From positions 15,208,001 through 15,272,000 of the forward strand of contig CM072803.1 of assembly GCA_037013495.1 (NCBI GenBank): DNA of 64,000 bases. Reading direction: 5' to 3'. The notes below the pieces were generated by a model that saw nothing but the letters and a program-made list of their open reading frames with translations, was not told where the DNA came from and did not search any database. This DNA comes from Hippophae tibetana (taxonomy: Eukaryota > Streptophyta > Magnoliopsida > Rosales > Elaeagnaceae). Position 1 is the first letter of the stretch. Every line of letters begins with the position of its first letter. The position numbers were made by a program, and so were the translations under genes. Shown here piece by piece: positions 45,901 to 55,023 of this stretch.

Positions 45901-47673
45901 TCAAAGCATACATATAAAGAAACAAAGAAAGTCATATCTCTAGGTTAAAACAACTTCATTTTTGAGCTCTTTCCTAAAGAGTCAATCTGAAACTTATGAA
46001 GAGGGAAAAAAATACCAGAGAATTAAATAAGACAGTAAAGTGGAAGCTTGACAGCATCCTTTTACTCAATTACCCATACACAAACTAATTTGTGTTCTCA
46101 GAAACAACATAACAATGTTAATTTCAAAGAAATACTTCTTAAAAACAACAAAATAACATCTTTAAAACTTATAACAACAAAAATAAAAATAAAAACATAG
46201 TTCATCATTTCATATTGAACACCGTCAAATTGAACTACAATTATTTAAACTCGTTCAATGTTGAACTCGGAACAATTGGACCCCTTTCAATATTATTTGG
46301 GTGTTGTTTTTGTTGTTATAAATTTTAGGGTATTATTTTTTGTAATTTCGCAAAGAAGTTTTAGTAAGAAGCCTAAACAGTCAAATAAGGAAAACTCAAT
46401 TATTAAATTTTAGCCTTGAGGTCTTAACAGCATAAGCTGGACAACCATCATATATGCAAGCTGGTTTGATCAAAGAAAGACTCAAACTCCACCTAAAACA
46501 TGAAAAAGCTAAGAATGAAAAAAACCTAGCTGACTCTTGACCAGATTTGCTGAGCCTTTTTTTTAGTCATTGTTTATAACTATGTAAGAAGCTAAAGGGG
46601 AGGGAGGGACCCACCAAAATGCCATATATGGAGAATCAAAGAAAGAAGAGATACCTTTTTATCAAGGAAAGCACCCAAAGCTTGACAGAGTCCAACAGTG
46701 GTGGTAGACTTGCCTTCTCCTAGAGGTGTTGGAGTAATTCCACCAACCACAACATAGTACCCATCTCCAGATCCTTGAAGTTCATCAAGCACAGATAACA
46801 AAACCTACATGTCCAGGTATCCAAATTATACATAACAAATCGATCATAAGAAACAACAATTAAGCAAAGTCTCTATAAAGAATAGGTCCAAATTCCAATT
46901 AATAGAATTATTAAAATTTTAGACAAATTTCACATTGCCCAAATACCCAAAATCTCAATTTAAAAGAAAAACCAAATTCAAGTGAGTATTTCATATATTG
47001 AAGTTCATCGATCACAGATAACAAAACCTACATGCCCACATAACCAAACAATAATAAGAAACAACAATTAAACAGTGTATCTACAGAGAATAGTTCCAAA
47101 TTCCAATTACAGAATTATTAAAACATTAGACATATTTCACATTGCCCAAAAACCCAAAAGCTCAATTGAATAGAAAAAACCCAACTCAAGTGATTCTAAT
47201 TCACTGCTATCTAGCAAAAGAACAAAACTCTCCATGAAACCAGACAAAACAGGGGAGAATCCCAAGGAACCCACATGACCAAAACAAAAAAGTAAAAGTT
47301 CTTCAAACGAAAAGGGTAGTGAAGGAATCACCTTGGCTTTGTATTTACCATAAAGATCATAGTGGTTAGGACTCAGATTTAAATCTTGAGCAATCTCAGA
47401 AATGTGAAACGGCTCAACTGAATTGGCAATATCTATGTCAGCTGGTACTGGAGATACTACTTGTAGCTTCCTCGTTTTTTTTGATGAGGCCATGTCTTTC
47501 TGGGTCTCTTTTGGCTGCACAATTCTAGCAGGCGGCTTGATCTTGAGAGAGAGAGATGGAGAAGGTTGAGAATAAAATGTGGGTAGATTTTGATTTTGTT
47601 TATCTAGAGGTGAGAATGAGGCAGACAGATTAGAACTAAAGCATACTATTGTCAGACTCTGAATCCTAGCCAT
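42961..47673 (-). CDS. THFS: 10-formyltetrahydrofolate synthetase (formate--THF ligase), 5 exons
   Basis: Joins formate to tetrahydrofolate using ATP in one-carbon metabolism. Exons, 5' to 3': 47673-47332, 46804-46655, 45797-44622, 43948-43802 and 43236-42961 (stop at 42963-42961). All have GT..AG introns between whole codons. They sum to 2091 bp, 696 residues. Landmarks: nucleotide-binding [11 protein letters not shown] (about 137-147), family signature [11 protein letters not shown] (about 179-189), second signature [11 protein letters not shown] (about 326-336), then a C-terminal folate-site region ending GKVIGLS. The protein is monofunctional, as in plants, not the trifunctional C1-THF synthase. 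From Met61 it would be 636 residues, the usual plant cytosolic length. The extra 60 residues are rich in Ser, Pro and Lys with almost no acidic residues until the end, like an organelle transit peptide. All catalytic motifs are intact. Introns 1, 2 and 3 carry repeat-derived sequence (see separate entries). Confidence 0.96.
44398..44560. mobile_element. MITE-like insertion in intron 3 of the formate--THF ligase gene
   Basis: About 163 bp bounded by inverted ends TTTGTTTGCTTTTGCGT and (reverse complement) TTTGTTTGTTTCTGCTT. AAAGTGCTTT and AAAAGCACTTT form an internal palindrome. This pattern of 'gtttgttt...agtgcttt' is common in plant hAT-type MITEs. No clear 8-bp target duplication. Confidence 0.5.
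46131..46372. repeat. Long inverted repeat in intron 2 (MITE-like)
   Basis: The left arm (about 46131-46192) and right arm (about 46308-46372) are imperfect reverse complements over about 50 bp, centred on TTATAACAACAAAAA and TTTTTGTTGTTATAA. The loop is about 115 bp. Long arms would give a stable hairpin in the pre-mRNA. The origin is probably a small DNA transposon. Confidence 0.55.
46774..47197. repeat. Tandem duplication covering the exon-2 splice acceptor
   Basis: 46774 to about 46975 and 46997 to about 47197 are diverged direct copies at a distance of 223 bp, aligned for example at AAGTTCATC (46778 and 47001) and AACAAAACCTACATG. Read on the minus strand, the copy inside intron 1 repeats the acceptor and the first 28 bases of exon 2 almost unchanged, with the copied acceptor at 47029-47028. 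Confidence 0.85.
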
Positions 47674-49500
47674 TGATTTTATTCAACGAATAGTGTAAAC
47701 TGATTTGGCAAGTTGAATGATTGATGGAAAATTTAATATAAAAAATTAAAGGGAGGAAGGTTTAACTGTGTCGAGGAAACTTTTGAAGAGTAAGAGCTAC
47801 AGCTTCAAGTGATTTTCTGTTTTCCTTGTAAACAGTTAAATAAAATCTGAGGAATTGTTTTTCGATATTATCTATACAGAGATTGATGCTTGAAAATACT
47901 ATAAAAAAATATTAAAAAAAAACATAAAGATTTATGCTTGAATTTTAAAAAAATATAATAAAATTCTTTCTACATTTTAACTCTACTTTTACATAATTAC
48001 TTAAAAATTTAGTATTTAATCTAAAAAAACTTAAAAGTTTATTATTTGATCTAAAAAAAATTAAAAATTTATTACTTTCCTAAAGTATGACAATAAATCA
48101 ACTTCACATCTTTTCTAAAAATATTCTAATAATAATAAGTTCTTAGAGATTTTGTTTTCAATGTTCTTAAAAAATATATAATTTAAATATAATCTTCTAC
48201 ATTTTAATATACTACACTTTTAAATAGTAACTTATTAGTTTAGTATTTGATAAAAAAAAAATATAAAATCTATTAAGTTATTAAAGTATCTCCTTTAAAT
48301 CGAAATCGCATTTAAAAAACAAAAACAAAAATAGTAATAATAAGATATTAAGGATTTTGGTTTCAATTTTCTTAAAAATATATTTTTTATAAAAATTCCT
48401 ATCCTTAAAGTGACGTTGATTTAAGGATGAATTGTAAGATTTTGAACGAATACATTACATTCTCTAGAAAGTTTAAAATATCTATTTAGATCTAAGTTTT
48501 AAAACATAAATTTTATAAAAATATTAAAAATATTATAATTATGAACGAAAATTTAAAAATTTAAAAAAAATTATGAAAACTCTATCAAAATCATGAAATT
48601 TATTTATAAGATTTTATGAATATCAAAATAATTAATTACTTATTTATATATTTAATTTTACTAATAAGTCAACTAATTAATTAAAATTTTAAAATAATTA
48701 TTTAGATTATAATTTTTAATATTATTATGAATAAATAAATCTCAATGGTACATAATAAAATTAAAATTATAAATATATATATATATATAGAAAAAATTAA
48801 TAAATTAAATGTAAAAATAAGATATAAATAAAAATATATACATGTAAAAAAAATATAAAATAATGTCCTAAATAAATAATATTTTAATTAAAGATATAAA
48901 AATATAAATAGATAAATTTAAAGTTAAATTACTTAGAAAATAAAAAAAAATATATGAAATGTTTTGACAAAAAATCAATTTTTTCTTGTATTTTCTCAAC
49001 AACGAAATTTTGTCAACATGTGCAAAAAAATAATATTACAACAATATTATCGATATTTTAATCATTAATTTTTTAAATAACTATAGTAACACTTTTTAGT
49101 TTATTTGTGTGATGTTTTCTTATGGATTAAATTATATGGTTGTTATTAAATTTGGAATAGTTTTATAAATAGATTTTTAAATTTTAAATACATATGATTT
49201 AAAACTTATATTTTAAAATTTTATACATATCCTTATATTTTTAAATTGCATATTTAGACCTTAAATTTTTAAAAGTTTATAAATAGATTTTGCTCAAATT
49301 TGAATACTCTTCTCGCAATGATGAGTCATCTTCATCTGTACATAAATGGTATCCAATTTAGATTTATTAAAAAAAAGTTATTGAACTCCATTTTATTCAT
49401 AATATAATAATTATTATAATTTTGAGGTCAACTAAAAACCTTGAAGGGATTCTTAGTCACACATAATTACTAAATACATAATTACTGGTTTGGATTTCTA
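47674..49500. other. Upstream region of the formate--THF ligase gene, then AT-rich DNA
   Basis: The first 200 bp should hold the promoter and 5' UTR of the minus-strand gene. A TATA-like ATTAAA/TTTAATA run at about 47730-47750 is the nearest candidate. Beyond 47880 the sequence is extremely AT-rich with no frame or repeat structure I can support. Confidence 0.5.
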
Positions 49501-49608
49501 GAATAGAGATTGTTATGCAAGAAGTTGTGTGTTTTCTGAGTCGTGTGCTCTATTTTTTATGTTTTCTCAAATAAAAATAAAGATTCATTTTATAGCACAA
49601 GTAATCCC

Positions 49609-49620
49609 TATTTATAAAAT
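49609..49620 (-). promoter_or_regulatory. TATA box candidate in the caulimovirid intergenic region
   Basis: The minus strand reads ATTTTATAAATA followed by GGG, downstream of the last viral ORF remnant, where the pararetroviral large intergenic promoter is expected. Whether it is still active is unknown. Confidence 0.4.
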
Positions 49621-50193
49621 AAGAATTACCATTTTATCCTTACTTTGGTAATTCCTTTATTTTACTACTTTTTGGCTTATAAATATCAGTCATTGCTTTT
49701 TATTTGGCATATGCTACCGACTAAAAATGTGGGTCTACGCCTTTATTTTTCTTTGTTGTCTTCTACCAATGGCTCCTCATTTTTATTCTTCCTTGTCATT
49801 TTCTGTAAACAGTCTTTTGGATGATGTTGATGATGACACATCTTCATCTTCTCGATCTTTAATGTAGTATGTGATCTTTGGAGGATTTTCTAGCATAGAA
49901 GCAGAATACCCTCCTTGTTTATTGACCAATTTTCAAGTTGTTGTTGTTAAAATTTGTCTCATATATGGTGATTTTTTCACCATCCTCTTCGGATAGAGTC
50001 ATGCTACTATGATAAGTAATGATAAATTTACTAGTTAGGTTATTTACTTTGATCTCAATAGAATTATCAATTTTCTTGAGTTCATAGTAAATTCGACTTA
50101 ATATTTAACCTCTTAATACATAGATTTCTTCTGTGTTGAATTCATTTTCTAAAAGCACCTTTGGTTTGAAAAATTCTCTATTTGTGTTGGAAA

Positions 50194-50735
50194 TCCTTAA
50201 CTTGATGAAATGATAAGGACTAATACATCATTCCTTATTCCAATCCATTAGTGGACTAAAACATCTAAGATAAGCAAACTTGTCACCATTCTTATCTTCT
50301 TCTTGAAGGCCTTAATTGCTTTTTTGAATTTTTTTAGGAAATAATTTAATTCACTTAAATTAATTTTTGGATATATGTTTTCTATTAGTTATGCATAAAA
50401 AGCTTTGTAAACAAATATTAATTCAGTTCCTTCCAAAATATTGAATTCACTTCCTACAGGGAATTCCTTAACTTGATGAAATGATAAGGACTAATACATC
50501 ATTCCTTATTCCAATCCATTAGTGGACTAAAAAATCTAAGATAAGCAAACTTGTCACCATTCTTATCTTCTTCTTGAAGGTCTTAATTGCTTTTTTGAAT
50601 TTTTTTAGGAAATAATTTAATTCACTTAAATTAATTTTTGGATATATGTTTTCTATTAGTTATGCATAAAAAGCTTTGTAAACAAATATTAAATCAGCTC
50701 CTTCCAAAATATTGAATTCACTTCCTACAGGGAAT
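50194..50735. repeat. Tandem duplication, 2 x 271 bp, inside the caulimovirid region
   Basis: 50194-50464 and 50465-50735 differ at only about four positions by eye (for example AAAACA/AAAAAA and TTCAGTT/ATCAGCT). The duplication is therefore much younger than the decay of the surrounding viral sequence. It lies downstream (viral sense) of the transactivator-like segment. Confidence 0.92.
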
Positions 50736-51079
50736 TCCTTTTTATAGTATAGAACTTCATATCTTCTATATGTTCCTGAGTATATTTTATGGCCAAGTTG
50801 TAGAGACTCAACCATTTTGGTTTATTAAGATTTCTATATTAGTATTTTTCATCTTTAATAACTAATGATTTTTGAGAAATGTTTTCCTAAATAACATTGG
50901 ATATCTTACTATATTTAAAGTCTTTGGGATAGATGCTACTCTAAATAGTACTTGTGGCTTTACTATTTTCCTTAGAGTTTTCAACTTGCTTGGTGTTGTT
51001 AGTTGTTAGTTGTTGTTATAGTGTTGTATAGTAATTCCTTACAATCTCTTCTAGGGTTATTACTTTTGGTACTTTGTAA

Positions 51080-51215
51080 TTGACGTAACTACCTTCAACT
51101 TCTATTCTGTTAGTGAAGGCTCTATGATTTACTCCACTAAACTCAAGAATAGATTTACTGGTTTCTCCTCAGTTGTTAGAGATTCCTGATTTTAGGCCAT
51201 TATAAACCACATAAG
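51080..51215 (-). pseudogene. Viroplasmin/transactivator-like fragment of the caulimovirid
   Basis: A short minus-strand stretch with the Y-V-V-Y-N-G signature and, after a stop, an F-S-G motif spaced as in the caulimovirus viroplasmin domain. In viruses this protein forms inclusion bodies and promotes reinitiation of translation. Only the domain's beginning is recognisable and it is interrupted. Confidence 0.6.
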
Positions 51216-51655
51216 TCTTTTTTTGTTCTTCTTTTTCTACTTCATCATCCCAATTGAGATTTTTTTTTATTTTACAGATGTTACTCTCTTTTGAATTGTT
51301 AGGTTATTTCTTTTCATCATAAATTCTTTCTTTATAAGTTTTATTTTCTTTAAATTAATTTGTTGATGAAAATTACTCTTTAGAGTTTTTGGACTCTAAA
51401 AGTTGTTTTGAACAATCAAGTTATTCCTGTTTATTTCTTGTCTCCATAAAAACTTTCTCGAGATATAAAAGCTCAAGTTGTTCCTGTAGGATTTTTATCT
51501 TCTTTTCCTTTTATCATGATCTTGATATCAAGATGTTCCATTTTTGTAAGTATAAAAATAATTAGATGTGTTAATTCTCTTATAAGAATATTTGTTAAAC
51601 TATTCTTATTTTCTGGGAAATGATCGACATCAAAATTATAATGGTTGAACCAATG

Positions 51656-51904
51656 TTACCATATGACGAATCTTTCTTGTTTATAATCACCTATAATATT
51701 ATTTCTTAAGAAATAACCAAAATTCTTGTTATTGTTTCTAACAATGAATCTGAAACTTATGACATATATTGTAAATTTTTTAATAGCCTTTTTAACAGTT
51801 ATATTTTTTTTTTCATTACTGTGATAATTTAATTCTGAACCATGAAAAGATCCTGATGTATATCTACAAAGATATTCATCTTTGTCATCTACTTTTGCTT
51901 TCAA
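51656..51904 (-). pseudogene. Caulimovirid RNase H fragment
   Basis: An open stretch of about 80 codons with Y-T-S-G-S-F, E-L-N-Y-H-S-N and G-D-Y-K-Q landmarks, characteristic of the caulimovirid RNase H and distinct from copia RNase H. The frame ends soon after, and the upstream RT is in broken frames. Confidence 0.8.
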
Positions 51905-52299
51905 ACATGTTTCCCAATATTCTTATAAAGCATCTATTTCAATTATCATTTTATCATTTAGCCTTGAATGGTATAAAGTTGGTAAAGTTTTTACCTGTGT
52001 TTTTATTTTATCCATATACGGAGTATCTTATTCTGTCCATTTCTAGATATGATCTTTTTTCAATTTTACTTGTAAAAGTTTTCGCATTTATTTAAGTTTC
52101 TTGATATATGCTTCAACATATGTCAAAACATCTTAGAAATCTTTGTAATTGATTTTTGTCATTTAATTCACTAGGAAAACCTTGAATATTATTTAGCGTG
52201 TAGGGTTGTAGATTATATTTTACATCTTCAAATTGCAACCTTAAATACTTAATTTTCTATTGAGCAAGTACTAATTATTTTGAGTATAATGACTTTTTT

Positions 52300-52760
52300 C
52301 TTACATTCTTTTAGAATATTAATAATATCTAAATAATATTTATTTAATTCACTATTAAAAACCAAAATATCATTTATATAGACACAACAATTATTTTCTA
52401 GTTTTTTAAAGATGTTATCCATATATCTTTGAAAGATACATGGAGTTTGTTTTAATCCAAATGGTACAAAAGTCCATTGGAATTATCTTTGGGGCAACTA
52501 AATGTTGTTAATTTTTGAGATTATTCATATGATCTTATTTGACAAAATTCACTTTTGTAATCAAAACTTTAAAAGTGTTTTTTTCTTTTATTAATGATAA
52601 TAGTTCTTCTTTCTTTGGAATAAAGTATTCATCGTCAATGGTTTTTTTTATTTTAATGCTTTGAAGTTTATTGTCATTCTATTTTTTCCTAGTATTCTTT
52701 CAGCTTCTTTTATATTAAGGATGCTAGACTAAAGTGAGGTGAATTACTTGGTATTAAAAC
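52300..52760 (-). pseudogene. Caulimovirid reverse transcriptase fragment, damaged active site
   Basis: The minus strand carries the V-P-F-G-L-K-Q and F-Q-R-Y-M-D landmarks and the active-site box at 52384-52366, which reads Y-I-N-D instead of Y-V-D-D. Stops and frame changes lie on both sides. The loss of the first Asp of the pair should abolish polymerase activity. Confidence 0.78.
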
Positions 52761-53329
52761 TTTTAGTTCTAAAAGCTCTTGAATTTGTTTTTCAAAATTA
52801 ATCTTATCTTTTAGAGTATATATCATTGGTTTTACTCTAATAATCTTGTTAGGGTCTCTTAATAATTTTCTGAGCTTACTATTTTTAATAATTTTTTGAT
52901 ACCTACTAAGACTTTATATTCATATATTTCATAAAAAAATTATTTTGTTTTTCTTCTATATCTAATGAAATATTTTGTAAATAAGGTCTTTATTGCTTTG
53001 TGTATATTTTACCATGTTTTTGTTTTTTGTATTGTTACATAAAATTTGAGCTTCATATAGTCAAAGTTTTTTTTAGTTTTAATACATAAATGGTATCACC
53101 ATCTAATGTTGTTAGATTATTTTGTTTAAATATTGTATAAAAGGTTGATATAAGTTTAGGAAATTATTTCCTATTGATAAATCAATTCATGTTTCTTATC
53201 GATATATGATAGGAATGTGGAATTTTTTCCTCATATTATTATATTTGTATCTTTTATAACCTTATTAAGATTTATTGTAGTATTATTATCAATTCTTACA
53301 ATTAAATCTTTTTGTGCCTGTTTTTAGTG

Positions 53330-53430
53330 TTTTTTCTGAAAACACATATCTACTTGATATACATATATTAGCTCATGTATCTATATATGCATGTAAATGA
53401 TAGCTGATATAGCCTTTAAATTCCAGTACT
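53330..53430 (-). pseudogene. Caulimovirid aspartic protease remnant
   Basis: At about 53378-53370 on the minus strand the expected D-T-G catalytic triplet reads D-T-stop (TGA). The flanking hydrophobic residues fit a retroviral-type protease. The single change both removes the Gly and ends the frame. Confidence 0.55.
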
Positions 53431-53679
53431 CCCTTAATATAAGTACTACTTAGATTTGTAATATTATACAAATAATTCATCTTCTTATAAAGAGTACTCA
53501 TATTCTTAGTGTTCATATTCTAAGTCAGTTATTTTCTCCTCATTTTCCTCTAATATATAAATATTGTAAATATCATCTATATTTGATTTCTCAATTGGTT
53601 ATAATTCTATCTTAAAAGTTTATTCTAAGATTTTTGCTTCTTGTGTAAATTCCTTTTTAAATTATTTTTATGTTGAAGA

Positions 53680-53770
53680 ATGTTAGGGCATTCATTGGCA
53701 TAGCGTCCTTTTTTCATTACAGATTCAATATCTACATTTCCTCTTTCTTGAAGGGCAATAATTCTTGTTT
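53680..53770 (-). pseudogene. Caulimovirid capsid zinc-finger remnant
   Basis: The minus strand shows a Lys/Arg-rich run followed by C-R-Y, then C, and after a frame break G-x-Y-A-N-E-C-P. These are the pieces of the CCHC finger at the end of the caulimovirid capsid protein, now out of phase. Further right (54130-54270) a Cys-containing, Tyr-rich segment may belong to the same protein. Confidence 0.55.
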
Positions 53771-54540
53771 TCAAGAGGTTTATATCTTTTTCTTCTAAAA
53801 TATCTTTACCTATAGGTTTCCCTATTAAATCTTCTTTTATATTTTTGAAAATCTTATTTCCTGAATTTATATCTTTTAAATTTCTTGTATTTTTTATACT
53901 TTTTTATATTTCTATTTGTAGGGCTTTATGTTACATCTATATTTTTATGGTATTTTAAAATCTCTTATATCATAACAGATTTTATCATTTCCTCTTATTT
54001 ATTTATATTTCTTTCTTTCTTGGTATTTAATGATTATCCCGCCTTTAAAGTTTCTTATTATTCCTCCCATGGTGTTTGGTATGATTTCTAAATTTCTCTC
54101 ATTCTAACATTCTGTTAAGATATTATGTAATGTTTCAGATAATTTTTGAAAAACTATTTCTTTATAAATTGTTTCCATCAAATGTGGTAATTTATGGTAA
54201 TATATTTTATATTCACAAATAAAAGAATCTACGTAACACATGTTACAGATTTTCATATTTGTTAAATATCATTTATCTTCATTGATTTTGTTATAACTAG
54301 ATTAATGATAGTTATTCATTTATCTTCTCTAATAAATTCTTTCTATATTTCATTTACTATTATATCTAAATATTAAATTCCTATTTATTATTCTATTATA
54401 TAGTAATACTATTTTTATGGGTATATCTATTCATTATTTGAAAAGAGTTTGTATTAATATTTGAATTTCTCTTAAATGAATGTATCTTGTTTTTATTTAT
54501 CATTTTTGAAAATTTTGAATAGTTTATTCATTATAGTTTA

Positions 54541-54899
54541 TGTTGAAAAAATTTGGTATATTTTCCTTATTCTAAATAGTTACTATTCACTTATGATTTA
54601 AATGAATACAACTCAAACTTGTCTGTCAAAATAATGTTATTAGAAAGATAATGCTAAAAGAAACTAAAGTACAAAAATAAAAACATCATTAATTTAACTA
54701 GGTTCGGTATAAATGTTACATATGGCATCGGACGTCGTTGACCATTTCCACTATCTCCAAATGGATAAACTCCAAAATTACAACTAATTGGGTAAAATTG
54801 AGCTAATCAATTACCCTTACAAAAAAGAAGAAGATTTACAATTTTTGGGATGTTTTAGAAGTAGAGGAAGGAGTTTTATTTAAAACCCAAAATACAACA
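54541..54899 (-). repeat. 3' LTR of the Tnt1-like copia element
   Basis: Plus strand TGTTGAAAAA...AATACAACA, 359 bp, matching 59153-59520 along its length, including ACAACTAATTGG and GAGCTAATCAATTACCCTTACAAAA. A purine-rich stretch on the minus strand (GAAGGTGGA, about 54901-54909) lies just inside it as the likely polypurine tract. Confidence 0.85.
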
Positions 54900-55023
54900 T
54901 CCACCTTCATTCCTAATCAATGTGAGACTTTTTCAATTTACTCACTAAAGAGCATCTTCACATTAGCGACTTGGTAATTCTTAAATGATTTCTTCACTCT
55001 AGATCAGCGATGTCATTTCCAAT

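Larger units (their letters stand above)
49560..54540 (-). mobile_element. Endogenous caulimovirid (plant pararetrovirus) sequence, broken
   Basis: Minus-strand remnants lie in viral order from right to left: a capsid-type zinc-finger region (about 53760-53690), an aspartic protease region (about 53400), reverse transcriptase (about 52760-52300), RNase H (51904-51656), and then a segment resembling the viroplasmin/transactivator family (about 51215-51080). This arrangement, with gag-pol followed by a transactivator-like ORF and no integrase, is that of Caulimoviridae rather than an LTR element. The presence of a viroplasmin-like segment suggests a genus near Cavemovirus, Solendovirus or Caulimovirus. 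A movement protein was not recognised. Every ORF is interrupted by stops and shifts, the protease and polymerase active sites are damaged, and the right end is cut by a copia LTR at 54541. It is a fossil insertion, not an infectious copy. Confidence 0.82.

Noticed and set aside
42961-47673. Possible bacterial origin of the formate--THF ligase
   Set aside because: Five exons with plant-type introns and plant-length protein; no sign of transfer.
53885-54091. Hydrophobic 68-codon plus-strand frame
   Set aside because: Antisense to the caulimovirid capsid region; T-rich sequence yields Phe/Leu/Tyr-rich frames by chance.
49560-54540. Copia or Ty3 element instead of a pararetrovirus
   Set aside because: No integrase motif or LTR pair was found, and the RNase H landmarks and viroplasmin-like segment are caulimovirid.
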